Shown: positions 39,126 to 47,493, counted from the first letter of the stretch. The stretch: 64,000 nucleotides of DNA from CAWCLK01 sp963796225 (GCA_963796225.1 CAWCLK010000017.1:1-64000), one strand, 5' to 3'. A program made the numbers and translations. The notes: a model not told the origin generated them from the sequence alone.

Positions 39126-40136
39126 TCATGGGGTCGCCTCCGGCTCGGTCGCGCCGGGTGTGGAGCTCGGCTCGGCGCTCGGTGGTGTGGCGGGGCGTCC
39201 CGGGATCGCCCCGGCCACGACGAGCCGCCCGACGTCCGTCCGCAGCCAGAGCTCGTGGGTGCGGACCGTGTCCTCGTCCGGGGCGCGGGCCTCGACCTCG
39301 GCGACCCAGGCCCACCCCGAGGTGCGCGACAGCGACGTCAACGACACCTCCCGGTAGCCGACTGCCCGGACCGCGTCGACCGCGGCGAGCATCAGGTCCG
39401 TGTCGTCGACCGGGGCGCGTTCCGGCAGGTCGATCGCCGGCGTGGGGGAGGCCAGCCGCCAGGGCTGCCCACCGATCCGGACGCCGTCGGCGTCGAGCCG
39501 CACGGGCACGGCCACACGCAGGCTCCGGGCGGTGCCGTAGGTGTCGCCCTCGACGGGCAGGACGATCGCGCGCACGGTCACCACGAGGGCACCCCGTGCC
39601 GGATGGTCCACCCCCTCCACGGCCAGGTGCTCGACGTAGCGGTCGGCCGCCCCGGGGGCGGGGTCGAGCCCCTCGATCGGCGGGCCGGCCGGGCGCGTCG
39701 ACAGCCACGACCGGGCGACGACGAGGGCCAGGCCCTCCGCCTCGCCCCGACGGTCGGGGGCGCGCGAGGTGCTGAGCGCCACCACGTCCGTCGGGGTGGC
39801 TCCGTCGGCCGGGGCGGCGGGTGCGGTCGCGGCGGGGACGGGGGACGTCGTGGCCGTCGGTGCCGGGGTGGGCACGGTCGCCGGCGCAGGCGCGTCGGCC
39901 TCGTCGTCCGACCGGACGCCCCCGAGCACGATCGCCACGACCACCACCCACGGCACCAGGGCGGCGACCAGCAGCCAGCGGCGGGAGCCGTCGCGGGGCG
40001 CGGGCTCCCCCCAGTCGTCCAGACGGGGAGGAGCACCGGTGCGCGGGGTCCGAGCGTGGGGCGGCGTCCGCCCGGACCCCGGCACCTGGGCGTCCCCGAC
40101 GGTGTCGTCGGGGAGGTCGGAGGCGAAGAGACTCAC
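39126..40136 (-). CDS. Membrane-anchored protein of unknown function
   Basis: 336 residues: a cytoplasmic Pro-rich N-terminus (~1-52), one TM helix (WLLVAALVPWVVVVAIVLGG, ~54-73), a Pro/Ala/Thr linker (to ~115), then a ~190-residue extracytoplasmic region of alternating strands. Its layout resembles the tandem NTF2-like domains of TcpC-type conjugation proteins, but I see no diagnostic motif and no conjugation genes nearby. The GTG at 40136 has GGAAG upstream. It is coupled to the DUF6459 gene. Confidence 0.6.
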   Translation of the reverse strand: MSLFASDLPDDTVGDAQVPGSGRTPPHARTPRTGAPPRLDDWGEPAPRDGSRRWLLVAALVPWVVVVAIVLGGVRSDDEADAPAPATVPTPAPTATTSPVPAATAPAAPADGATPTDVVALSTSRAPDRRGEAEGLALVVARSWLSTRPAGPPIEGLDPAPGAADRYVEHLAVEGVDHPARGALVVTVRAIVLPVEGDTYGTARSLRVAVPVRLDADGVRIGGQPWRLASPTPAIDLPERAPVDDTDLMLAAVDAVRAVGYREVSLTSLSRTSGWAWVAEVEARAPDEDTVRTHELWLRTDVGRLVVAGAIPGRPATPPSAEPSSTPGATEPEATP

Positions 40137-40309
40137 GAATACTTCCGATGCATTTCATGCTTTGTCGTGCAGCATGATTGCGCGCGGCACTGACCAGGTC
40201 AATCCCGCAGTGCGGTGGGTGTGGACGGGCGACCCCGCCCCGTGGCGAAGCCCTCCTGGCATCGCGGCCTACCCTGCAGGTGAGCCCCCGACGTGAAGGC
40301 ACGGGCACC
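40137..40309. promoter_or_regulatory. AT-richer divergent control region before sigR
   Basis: TCATGCT (40155-40161) and AGCATGA (40171-40177) form a 7-bp inverted repeat with a 9-bp spacer, in a ~60-bp pocket far richer in A/T than its surroundings. It lies between the divergent membrane-protein gene and sigR. No GGAAT/GTT SigR-type promoter is apparent. Confidence 0.35.
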
Positions 40310-40987
40310 ATGGACTCCAGCGGCTCCCGCGCCTCGACGGCGTCCTCGCCTGGCGACGACCCGGTCGAGGTGGGACCTGGACGCCGGGTGGACGGCACCG
40401 TCGTGCGCACCGAGCTGACGACCGAACAGCGCCGCGAGCTGTTCGAGCAGCAGGTCATGCCCGAGGTCGACCGGCTGTACGGCGCCGCGATGCGTTACAC
40501 CCGCGACCCCACGGACGCGCAGGATCTCGTGCAGGAGACGGCGGCCAAGGCCTACAGCTCGCTGCACCAGTTCCAGCAGGGCACCAACCTGCGGGCATGG
40601 CTGTACCGCATCCTGCACACCACCTACATCTCCATGTACCGCAAGGCCCAGCGCAGGCCGCAGGAGACGCTGCAGGAGACCATCGACGACTTCTCGTTCT
40701 ACGACGAGGCGCGCACCGGCCCCAGCGCCGAGACCGAGGTGCTCGAGGCCATCACGGACGAGGAGGTCAAGCAGGCGCTGGCGGAGCTGCCGGACACGTT
40801 CCGCATGGCCGTCTACCTCGCCGACGTGGAGGGCTTCGCCTACAAGGAGATCGCCGAGATCATGGGCACGCCGATCGGCACGGTGATGTCGCGCCTGCAT
40901 CGCGGAAGGAAAGCCCTGCAGCAGGCGTTGGCCACCTATGCACGCCAGCGCGGCCTGATCAGCGACCCCCCGGAGGACGAGGCATGA
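40310..40987 (+). CDS. sigR: ECF sigma factor, SigR/SigH (ECF12) type
   Basis: A 225-residue sigma factor. Region 2 is YGAAMRYTRDPTDAQDLVQE and FQQGTNLRAWLYRILHTTYI, the hallmark of SigR/SigH. Region 4 is ALAELPDTFRMAVYLADVEG and GTPIGTVMSRLHRGRKAL. In actinobacteria these factors drive the thiol-oxidative and heat stress response. The adjacent ZAS anti-sigma gene overlaps its stop (ATGA), confirming the class. ATG 40310 is preferred; the frame is open from 40178. Confidence 0.94.
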   Translation: MDSSGSRASTASSPGDDPVEVGPGRRVDGTVVRTELTTEQRRELFEQQVMPEVDRLYGAAMRYTRDPTDAQDLVQETAAKAYSSLHQFQQGTNLRAWLYRILHTTYISMYRKAQRRPQETLQETIDDFSFYDEARTGPSAETEVLEAITDEEVKQALAELPDTFRMAVYLADVEGFAYKEIAEIMGTPIGTVMSRLHRGRKALQQALATYARQRGLISDPPEDEA

Positions 40988-41262
40988 CCGTCCACCAGCC
41001 CGACGACCCGGCTCTGTCCCACTGTTCCGACGGTGGGGTGGACTGCAGCGGGGCGTTGCACGACCTGCACCTGTACCTCGACGGCGAGCTGCCGGACGGG
41101 GACCTCGCGTCGATCCGCGAGCACCTGGCGGCCTGCTATCCCTGCGCCGACCGGGCAACCTTCGAGGAGCAGCTGAAGGCCCTGGTGCGCGATCGGTGCG
41201 CCGAGCACGCCCCGCCGCAGCTGCTCGACCGGATCCGCCTGCGACTCGACGAGACCGGCTGA
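40984..41262 (+). CDS. rsrA: Zinc-binding redox anti-sigma factor (RsrA/RshA type)
   Basis: A 92-residue ZAS protein. H47-x3-C51-x2-C54 form the zinc motif (HLAACYPC), with C21 upstream and C72 downstream, as in RsrA. Oxidation of these cysteines is known to eject zinc and free SigR. LYLDGELPDGDL matches the conserved helix. It is translationally coupled to sigR. Confidence 0.9.
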   Translation: MTVHQPDDPALSHCSDGGVDCSGALHDLHLYLDGELPDGDLASIREHLAACYPCADRATFEEQLKALVRDRCAEHAPPQLLDRIRLRLDETG

Positions 41263-41325
41263 CCGTCTCACGCGGATCACGGGACCCCGTGGCCTACGCT
41301 GGCGGCCCCGCCGAGCCCGAACGCT

Positions 41326-41361
41326 CGCTCCTCCGCTCGACTGCCCGCTCCTCCGCTCGAC
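41326..41361. repeat. 16-bp direct repeat before the epimerase gene
   Basis: CGCTCCTCCGCTCGAC occurs at 41326-41341 and 41346-41361, period 20 bp, in the leader of the epimerase gene. A candidate -10 box TACGCT lies upstream at 41295-41300. Confidence 0.7.
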
Positions 41362-41373
41362 CAAGGCCGCACC

Positions 41374-42348
41374 GTGACCGACCAGGGAACCGTCCTCGTG
41401 ACCGGCGGTGCCGGGTTCATCGGCTCGAACCTGGTGGACCGCCTGCTCGCCGAGGGCCGCCGCGTCATCGTGATCGACGACCTCTCGTCGGGTCGGCTGG
41501 GCAACCTCGACGAGGCCCGCCGGGCCGCCCCCGGCTCCCTCGAGTTCCAGCGCATGGACATCACGTCGGAGACCGTGGACCCGCTCGTGCGGCGCCACCG
41601 ACCCGACGTGATCATCCACCTCGCGGCCCAGATGAGCGTGCGGGCGTCCGTCGAGGACCCGCTGCACGACGCCCGGGTCAACGTGCTCGGCACCGTCAAC
41701 CTGCTCGAGGCCGCCCGTCGCAACGACGTCCGCAAGGTCGTCTTCGCCACCTCCGGGGGATGCATCTACGGCGAGCCGTCCCTGGACGAGCTGCCGGTCA
41801 CCGAGGAGCACCCGGGCCACGCGCACTCGCCCTACGGGGCGTCCAAGCGCAGCGGCGAGGAGTACCTGCGGACCTACCACTCGCTGTACGGGCTGGACTG
41901 GACCTCACTCGCGTTCGCCAACGTGTACGGGCCGCGGCAGGACCCGGCTGGCGAGGCCGGCGTCGTGGCGATCTTCACCGAACGGATGTTGGCGGGTCAG
42001 CCCTGCACCATCTACGGCGACGGGGAGCAGTCGCGCGACTTCGTGTACGTGGACGACGTCGTGCACGCGCTGGCCCTGGCCATGGACCGTGGGGACAACG
42101 ACCGGTTCAACATCGGCACCGGTGAGCGCACCTCGGTCAACCAGCTGTACCGGGCACTCGCGGCCGCGACCAACTACCCGCACGACGCGGTGTACGCCCC
42201 CGAGCGCGAGGGCGAGCTGCGCCACTCCTCGGTGTCCATCCGCAAGGCCGCCGACGGCCTCGGCTGGAAGCCGTGGACGATGCTCGAGGAGGGGCTGGCC
42301 TCGACGCTGGCGTGGGCCGCGGGCGGGACCTCGACCGCCTCGCGGTAG
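41374..42348 (+). CDS. NAD-dependent sugar nucleotide epimerase (GalE-like)
   Basis: A 324-residue extended-SDR enzyme: NAD-binding VTGGAGFIGSNLVDRL, catalytic Y153-x3-K157 (SPYGASK), NVYGPRQDP, and DGEQSRDFVYVDDVV. These are typical of UDP-glucose 4-epimerases and related enzymes. It could feed the surface glycan pathway 40 kb away. GTG 41374. The exact sugar is unknown. Confidence 0.88.
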   Translation: MTDQGTVLVTGGAGFIGSNLVDRLLAEGRRVIVIDDLSSGRLGNLDEARRAAPGSLEFQRMDITSETVDPLVRRHRPDVIIHLAAQMSVRASVEDPLHDARVNVLGTVNLLEAARRNDVRKVVFATSGGCIYGEPSLDELPVTEEHPGHAHSPYGASKRSGEEYLRTYHSLYGLDWTSLAFANVYGPRQDPAGEAGVVAIFTERMLAGQPCTIYGDGEQSRDFVYVDDVVHALALAMDRGDNDRFNIGTGERTSVNQLYRALAAATNYPHDAVYAPEREGELRHSSVSIRKAADGLGWKPWTMLEEGLASTLAWAAGGTSTASR

Positions 42349-42373
42349 ACGACGCCGTCCGGGGCAGGCGGAC

Positions 42374-42379
42374 TACGCT
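42374..42379 (+). promoter_or_regulatory. Candidate -10 box (TACGCT) for bldD
   Basis: TACGCT lies 45 nt before the bldD ATG. GAGGTCCG at the start codon is a close ribosome site. Confidence 0.35.
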
Positions 42380-42423
42380 GGGCGATCCGATCCCGCCCCA
42401 CGCTGGCCGGCCGAGGAGGTCCG

Positions 42424-42891
42424 ATGGTGTCGTACGCCGAAGAGGTCGGCGCTCGCCTTCGTCGCGTCCGCGTCCAGCAGGGTTGGAGCCTGCAGGATGT
42501 CGAACGCCGCTCCGAGGGCGAGTGGAAGGCCGCCGTCGTCGGCTCGTACGAGCGGGGTGATCGCAACATCTCCGCCTCGCGGCTGATCGAGCTCGCGGAG
42601 TTCTACGGCGTGTCGCCATCGGAGATCCTGCCCAGCGACGACGGGCCGCGGCCCATGGACCGGTCCGCGGGGATCGTCGTCGACCTGCAGAAGCTCGCGG
42701 ACGCCGGGCAGAAGTTCGACGGCGTGCGCCGCTACTGCGAGTCGATCCAGCTCCAGCGTGGGGACTACAACCGTGACCAGCTGTCGATCCGTGGGGACGA
42801 CATGCGGGCGCTCAGCGTGATCCTCGAGACCGACACCGACGGCCTGCTCTCGGCGCTCGAACAGGCGGGGGTGCTGCGGACCGCACGCTGA
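42424..42891 (+). CDS. bldD: BldD-like cyclic-di-GMP-responsive transcription regulator
   Basis: A 155-residue XRE-type repressor. The N-terminal helix-turn-helix (5-70) has RLRRVRVQQGWSLQDVE and WKAAVVGSYERGDRNIS, closely matching Streptomyces BldD. The C-terminal domain keeps the tetrameric cyclic-di-GMP signature RxD-x8-RxxD: R112-D114 and R123-D126. In Streptomyces, ligand-bound BldD dimers repress development genes including whiB and sigma genes. An HD-GYP gene lies 1.4 kb downstream. Confidence 0.93.
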   Translation: MVSYAEEVGARLRRVRVQQGWSLQDVERRSEGEWKAAVVGSYERGDRNISASRLIELAEFYGVSPSEILPSDDGPRPMDRSAGIVVDLQKLADAGQKFDGVRRYCESIQLQRGDYNRDQLSIRGDDMRALSVILETDTDGLLSALEQAGVLRTAR

Positions 42892-42898
42892 GGCGTCG

Positions 42899-43603
42899 TC
42901 AGCCGACCTGCAGCACCCGGTTCAGGGCATCCAGGACCGCGCGAGCGGCGGCGTCGATCTCGCCGCGGCGCACCACCGCACTACCGGTGAGCGTCAGCAT
43001 CGTGCGCGCCGCCCGGACCTCCACCACGGCGAGCATCACGTCGACGCCCCCGCACCGGACCTGGTCGAGCCCGGCGAGCGTCAGGGTGGTCGTCGCCGTG
43101 ACCACGTCCTCGACGGCCTGGATCGTGGCCGTGCCGGCGGCCATCCGCTGGCCAGCGCCCGAGACCTCGCTGGCCGTGGTGCCCACGTGCTCGACGCCGT
43201 CGCTGTCGGTGACCACCACGGTGACGGAGGCGTCGTTGGCCGACTGGGTGATGGACACGCGGGTCAGGGCCACGCGGGGCGGGGCGACCTCGCCGTCCCC
43301 GGTCGTGGTGAGTGGGTCGTCCTCCGCAAGCTGGACGACGCTTACGACGCGGTGGTCGATGCTGATGTCGAAGCGCGCGTAGAGCAGGGACTGCACGTCG
43401 CGCACGACCTGCTTGGGGGAGCGATCCTCGACCACGAGGGCGTGCAGCTCGTCGATGGGACGCTCGAATCCGGGCACCAAGCGAACGGCCACCATGCCGG
43501 AAAGTCCGGCCAGCGCACGTTCGACCTCGTCGCGGATGGCAGGGTCGTGCAGGTCCATGGGCACGTGGGTGAGCCTCGGTTGGGTGGTCTCCTGCACCAG
43601 CAC
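42899..43603 (-). CDS. Conserved-looking protein of unknown function
   Basis: 234 residues, cytoplasmic, not assigned. The N-terminal ~85 residues include VRLVPGFERPIDELHALV and SPKQVVRDVQSLLYARFDI, an alpha/beta fold that could be ACT- or BON-like. The C-terminal ~130 residues are Ala/Val/Thr-rich strands without clear motifs (VTVVVTDSDGVEHVG). It converges with bldD and its 5' end faces the long leader region upstream of the HD-GYP genes. CTG/GTG-type starts are possible near 43603. Confidence 0.55.
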   Translation of the reverse strand: MLVQETTQPRLTHVPMDLHDPAIRDEVERALAGLSGMVAVRLVPGFERPIDELHALVVEDRSPKQVVRDVQSLLYARFDISIDHRVVSVVQLAEDDPLTTTGDGEVAPPRVALTRVSITQSANDASVTVVVTDSDGVEHVGTTASEVSGAGQRMAAGTATIQAVEDVVTATTTLTLAGLDQVRCGGVDVMLAVVEVRAARTMLTLTGSAVVRRGEIDAAARAVLDALNRVLQVG

Positions 43604-43973
43604 GCCTCCTGGAACGCCGGGCCCCGGGCGAATCGGAGCCTACGTGGCGTAGTGCACAGAACCGGGCAAGCAGGACGAGCCACTGTGCCTGACCGTGACG
43701 GGACTTCACGGCCCGTCATCTTGGGACCTTCAACCCATGGTCACTCCGTGCCGACTCAGGGACAGTGGGGCACAGCGCCGCAGTCGGACGAGGTGCGTGT
43801 TGCTGGTGTGGCTTCTGAGTACTGCTGTGTACTAGAGGCAACTGTTGACAGGCCGTGCGACACACACCAAGATGCACGGGACAGTGCACGATCGTCCATT
43901 GGACGGATGTCCCGGACGCTGAGAGAGATTGACAACTGCATCGAACGGTTCGCGGGAGCGGTCACCCCGCCAT
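43604..43973. other. Long AT-richer intergenic region
   Basis: About 370 bp without a supported gene. It holds an inverted repeat GCACAG/CTGTGC around 43652 and 43683, and a 7-bp hairpin TGACGGG-N9-CCCGTCA at 43696-43718. It also contains the best -35/-10 pair in the area (43845-43873). GC content is visibly lower than in the flanking genes. Confidence 0.5.
43845..43873 (+). promoter_or_regulatory. Candidate promoter TTGACA-N17-CAAGAT
   Basis: A consensus -35 box TTGACA (43845-43850) is followed after 17 bp by CAAGAT (43868-43873). Transcription would start near 43880 and give a ~265-nt leader before the small peptide ORF, covering the structured RNA. A second TTGACA at 43929 has no -10 box at the right distance. 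Confidence 0.5.
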
Positions 43974-44140
43974 CCAGACGACGGCTCCGTCGCTGGACAC
44001 GGCGTGACCCGCGATCGACGTCACTCTCCGGAGAAGTCGATCGCACCCTGGAGCACCTCTGAGTAACGAGCGAAGCGGATCCGACGCCGAGGCCCGATAG
44101 CGAAGGCCACGGCACCAGGAACTGACTCGTGAAGGAGGTG
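43974..44140 (+). ncRNA. Putative structured leader RNA sequestering a Shine-Dalgarno
   Basis: Hairpin A at 43974-43996: CCAG-A-CGACG, loop GCTC, CGTCG-CTGG. Hairpin B at 44011-44044: GCGATCGAC and GTCGATCGC, a perfect 9-bp stem whose loop contains TCTCCGGAGA. P1: CACCTC (44054-44059) pairs with GAGGTG (44135-44140), the ribosome site itself, extended by GAGT (44061-44064) with ACTC (44125-44128). P2 inside it at 44086-44113: GCCG-A-GGCC, a 10-nt loop, GGCC-A-CGGC. An alternative GTGAC/GTCAC pairing overlaps hairpin B. This layout fits a riboswitch or other translational switch. I recognise no known class. Confidence 0.5.
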
Positions 44141-44146
44141 GGAGTG

Positions 44147-44224
44147 ATGAAGAAGGCTTACTCCCTGCTCGCCGCCCTGGCCACGCTGGCCCTGTCGGCC
44201 GGCGCTGGCTTCGGCTGGCACTGA
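44147..44224 (+). CDS. 25-residue signal-peptide-like small protein
   Basis: The ORF follows AAGGAGGTG, a 9-base complement to the 16S tail, at 6-nt spacing, the strongest ribosome site in the window. The product begins MKKAYSLLAALATLALSAG and ends AGFGWH: two lysines, a 13-residue hydrophobic core, small residues before a possible signal-peptidase site, and a short aromatic tail. It could be a membrane microprotein, a leader peptide for attenuation, or a precursor of a short secreted signal. It lies 55 bp before an HD-GYP membrane protein. No family is recognised. Confidence 0.6.
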   Translation: MKKAYSLLAALATLALSAGAGFGWH

Positions 44225-44279
44225 AACACCCGTAAGCAGCGGCCGCTCCCGCTGACCGTTCGATGCGCTCGTCACTGGA

Positions 44280-45617
44280 TTGACCAACGTGCAGGCGAAG
44301 AACCGCGCCGCATTCCGCGCTCTGATGATCTCCGTCAGTGGCGCGGCACTGGCGATCCTTGCTGTCGCACTTCCCGGCGCCCAGTTCCCTGCTCATCAGG
44401 TCTGGGCGTTCGTCCTGGCGGCCATCATCCTCGAGGCCTCGCCCGTTCTCATCAACCCGGAGACCAAGGCCACCCTGTCGGTGGTGGCGCTCTTCGCAGC
44501 GATCGCCGCCGGGGGTCTGGTTCCAGCGGTGGTGATCGGCCTGGCCACTGGCATCGTGTCCGGGTTCACGTCCAAGCGGGACCGGACGCTGAAGGCGGCC
44601 TTCAACAGCGGCATGTGGGTCGTCGCCTCGGCAGCGGCGGCCGTCGTCTTCGCTCCGGTCGCGCAGGTCGACCTGATGGCGCCGCTTCCGAGCGCTGCCC
44701 TGGAGGAACCGGGGTGGCTCACACTGGCACTCGTCGTCTCGGGGCTGGTCTACTCGGTCGTGAACGCAGGGCTGCTGGCCGGGGTCCTCCATGTGACGAG
44801 CGGGGTGCCGTTCCGCCAGACCGCCCGCGACATGGTCGGCGGCATCCTGGGGTTGCAGTCCGTGTACGTGGGCCTTGCTGCCATCGCCTACGTCCTCTCG
44901 GTGAAGGCCGGCGAACCAGCCCTCATCCTCCTCGTCGTCCCCCTCGTCGTCGCCCGTCGATCGCTGCTGTCCGTGCAGGAACGGCAGGAGGCCTATGACC
45001 GAATGGTCCGCGCCTTCGTCAAGGCCATCGAGCTGAAGGACGGGTACACGCGTGGTCACGCAGAACGGGTCAGTGACCTGTCCGTCGCCGTGGCCGAGCG
45101 CATGGGCCTGTCCTACGAGGACCGGCAGCTGATCCGGTACGGGGCGATCCTGCACGACGTCGGCAAGATCGGCGTCTCGCTCGGGATCCTCTGCAAGGCG
45201 GGCCCCCTCGACGACGACGAGTTCGCCGAGATGAAGACCCACCCCGAGATCGGCGCGGAGATGCTCCGCGACATCGACTTCCTCAAGCCGGCGCTGGCCA
45301 TCGTCCACCACCACCACGAGCGCGTGGACGGCCGCGGCTACCCCGCCGGCCTGAAGGGCGGCGAGATCCCGCTGCTGACCCGTGTGGTCACGGCGGTCGA
45401 CGCGTTCGACGCCATGACCTCCACGCGCTCCTACCGGCGGGCGCTGCCCATCGAGGTCGCCCTCGAGGAGCTCCAGGCCAACGCGGGGACGCAGTTCGAC
45501 GAGGAGGTCGTCCGCCACCTCGTCGCCCTGATCGCCGAGGAGGGGTGGCAGGTCACGGACGAACCCGTCCAGGTCTCCGTGGCCGGGGCGGTCACGGCCG
45601 AGGCGGTGGTGTTGTGA
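44280..45617 (+). CDS. Membrane HD-GYP domain protein (probable cyclic-di-GMP phosphodiesterase)
   Basis: About 445 residues. Residues ~12-225 are five to seven TM segments. Residues ~235-420 form an HD-GYP domain: HAERVSDLSVAVAERMGL, AILHDVGKIGVS (HD), THPEIGAEML, IVHHHHERVDGRGYPAGLKG (GYP), FDAMTSTRSYR. All metal and GYP residues are present, so it should degrade cyclic-di-GMP. The start is uncertain: TTG 44280 or GTG 44289, neither with a good ribosome site. An AGCGGCCGCT palindrome lies between it and the peptide ORF. Confidence 0.88.
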   Translation: MTNVQAKNRAAFRALMISVSGAALAILAVALPGAQFPAHQVWAFVLAAIILEASPVLINPETKATLSVVALFAAIAAGGLVPAVVIGLATGIVSGFTSKRDRTLKAAFNSGMWVVASAAAAVVFAPVAQVDLMAPLPSAALEEPGWLTLALVVSGLVYSVVNAGLLAGVLHVTSGVPFRQTARDMVGGILGLQSVYVGLAAIAYVLSVKAGEPALILLVVPLVVARRSLLSVQERQEAYDRMVRAFVKAIELKDGYTRGHAERVSDLSVAVAERMGLSYEDRQLIRYGAILHDVGKIGVSLGILCKAGPLDDDEFAEMKTHPEIGAEMLRDIDFLKPALAIVHHHHERVDGRGYPAGLKGGEIPLLTRVVTAVDAFDAMTSTRSYRRALPIEVALEELQANAGTQFDEEVVRHLVALIAEEGWQVTDEPVQVSVAGAVTAEAVVL

Positions 45618-46829
45618 CCCGGGCGCGACTGGCTGTCGTCGTCACGCTCGCCGCTGTCGTCTTCGCCGCGCTTGCTGCCGGCGGGTTCGGCACCTGGAGG
45701 CAACCGGCTTCGCTCCACCCCCTGTCGCACTGGGACGTGTTCGCGCTCGCCGTCGCTGCTGCGCTGGGCGACCGCCTCGAACTGACCCGTCAGCACGGAC
45801 GCGGGACGACCATGTCGATCGCGGTCGTCGCCGCCGTGGCGCTGCTGACCTACTCGCCGGTCGTGGTCCTCGCGATGGCCGTCGCGGCGTGGGTGGCCCA
45901 GGCGGTCCGTGCTGCACGGACCGACCGCACCGTGCGCGTCGGCAGCCTGCTCGTCGGCGGGCTCACGGCGTGGGGCATCGGCGGCGTGGCCGCCCTGTCC
46001 GCGGTCGTCGACACCACGAGTTGGACGGTGGGCAACTCCGAGCTGCTCATCGCCCCGGTGGTCTCGATCTGGGTCCTGCTGCTGTTCGGCGCCCCGGCAC
46101 TCGACGCGCTCGAGGTGGCGGCCTTCGCCGAGCGGGCACGTCGCATCCGGTACCGGGACCTCGTGCGCGGGGGGATGCAGGCGAACACCGTGCTCGCGGC
46201 AACCGCGACGCTCGGGGCGCTGGCGTATCCGGTCCTCGACGCCCCGACGGTGCTGCTGATGGCGCTGCCGCTGCTTGCGGCCAAGCTCGGGCTTCGACCG
46301 CAACGCCGAGACGCGCACGACGTACGACCAGACCCTGCGGGCGATGTCGCGCCTGCCCGAGCAGCTCGGCGCGGTCGATCCCGGCCACGGCGAACGGGCT
46401 GGCGAGGTGGCGGCCGTGGCAGCCGTCGACCTCGGGTTCGGGGCCGACGTGGTGACCGACATCGAACGCGCCGCCCAGCTGCACGAGCTCGGGCGCATCC
46501 GTACGGAGCACGGGCTCGACCTGACCCCGGAGGAGGTCGCCTCCGGCGGGGCGGGCATCCTGACCGAGGCGGAGGACCTCGACCGGGTCGCGCGCCTGGT
46601 CGCCGCACACCGCGGCCCGGTGCCGGTCGGCGACGAGGTCGCCTGGGTCGGGGGTGCGATCGTCCGGCTCGCCTGCGACCTCGACCTGCGGCTCACGGCG
46701 CGCGGCGAGCGGGTGCTCGAAGCCGCCGACCAGTCGTGGATCCGGTCGCAGGGCGTGCAGCCGCGGATCGCCGAAGCCGTCATCCGGTCGGCCCAGGCCT
46801 TCTACGCGTCGGCCGCCCCGACCCGCTGA
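45614..46829 (+). CDS. Membrane HD-like protein with degenerate active site (frame break)
   Basis: GTG 45614 overlaps the upstream stop. The N-terminal half has TM segments like its neighbour. After a break at about 46280-46292 (removing one base joins LLAAKL to GFDRNAETRTTYDQTL), an HD-GYP-like domain follows. It keeps HGERAGEVAAVAAVDLGF but reads LHELGRI where the HD motif should be, and no GYP is seen (VAAHRGPVPVGDEVAW). It is probably inactive as an enzyme and may act as a sensor or partner of the intact protein. The two look like tandem duplicates. Confidence 0.75.
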
Positions 46830-47396
46830 GGCCGACGGCGCACCGGGCGCCGTCCCCGTCGTGCGGAGGGTCCGTCGGGCGTCATCAGGTCGTGCGCGAA
46901 CGGGATCATGCCCGCGACCAGCACGAGGTCCCCGACGGACACGATCAGGTCGATCGGCGGCAACGGGATCACGTCCGCCAGCCACGGCAGCGCCGTCGCG
47001 GCCGTCATCATGTGGTGCTTGCCCGCGAGCACGGCCCCGGTCGGATCGCCCCCCAGCGCGCGGATGGCGTCGGGGCTGACCGGCATGCCACCGTTCGCCA
47101 GGATCACCAGGACGTTGAAGGTGAACCCCAGCCCGATCAGGAGCATGCCCGGCGCGGTACCAGTTGCGGATGCAGAAGCCCAGGACCGCGGCCTCCGAGA
47201 CCAGCAGCAGGGCCACGGTCCCGGCGTCCCCGACCACGCCCCGTTCCGCGAGGGCGTCCAGCAGCGTCTGCAGCACGAGTCCGCCCACGAGGACCGGGAG
47301 CCAGTGCAGCTCGTTGCGGGCGGCGTGGGCCAGCCGTCCTCCGCGCAGCAGGGAGACGCCCACGGCGAGGACCACACCGATGAGGGGCAGGGCCAC
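46802..47396 (-). CDS. DUF5317 family membrane protein (frame break)
   Basis: About 198 residues with roughly five TM segments. The DUF5317 block GFTFNVLVILANGGMPVSPDA is followed by GKHHMMTAATALPWLADVIP. The frame breaks near 47150: GCCGGGCATG on the coding strand needs one G removed to join FCIRNWYRAG to MLLIGLGF. GTG 47396 is chosen for GAGAGG upstream; ATG 47432 is an alternative. The end overlaps the HD-like gene end by 28 bp. Function is unknown. Confidence 0.75.
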
Positions 47397-47493
47397 GCGG
47401 CGCCTCTCGTGACGTGGGCCGGACGGACGCATGGTGCCATCCCGTGCCCGCCCCGGGTCGGACCTCACCCCGAGGGGCGACAGCCGAGACGAT

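Noticed and set aside
39126..40136. A conjugation (TcpC) protein marking an integrative element
   Set aside because: Only the general layout matches; no other transfer genes, integrase or attachment site are nearby.
43974..44140. A GEMM-type cyclic-di-GMP riboswitch
   Set aside because: Tempting because of the HD-GYP gene, but the conserved GEMM core blocks (such as the AGGGCAAACC and GACGCAAAGCC elements) are not present.
44263..44283. A six-codon ORF (MRSSLD) just before the HD-GYP gene
   Set aside because: Too short and without a ribosome site; its overlap with the TTG start is most likely chance.
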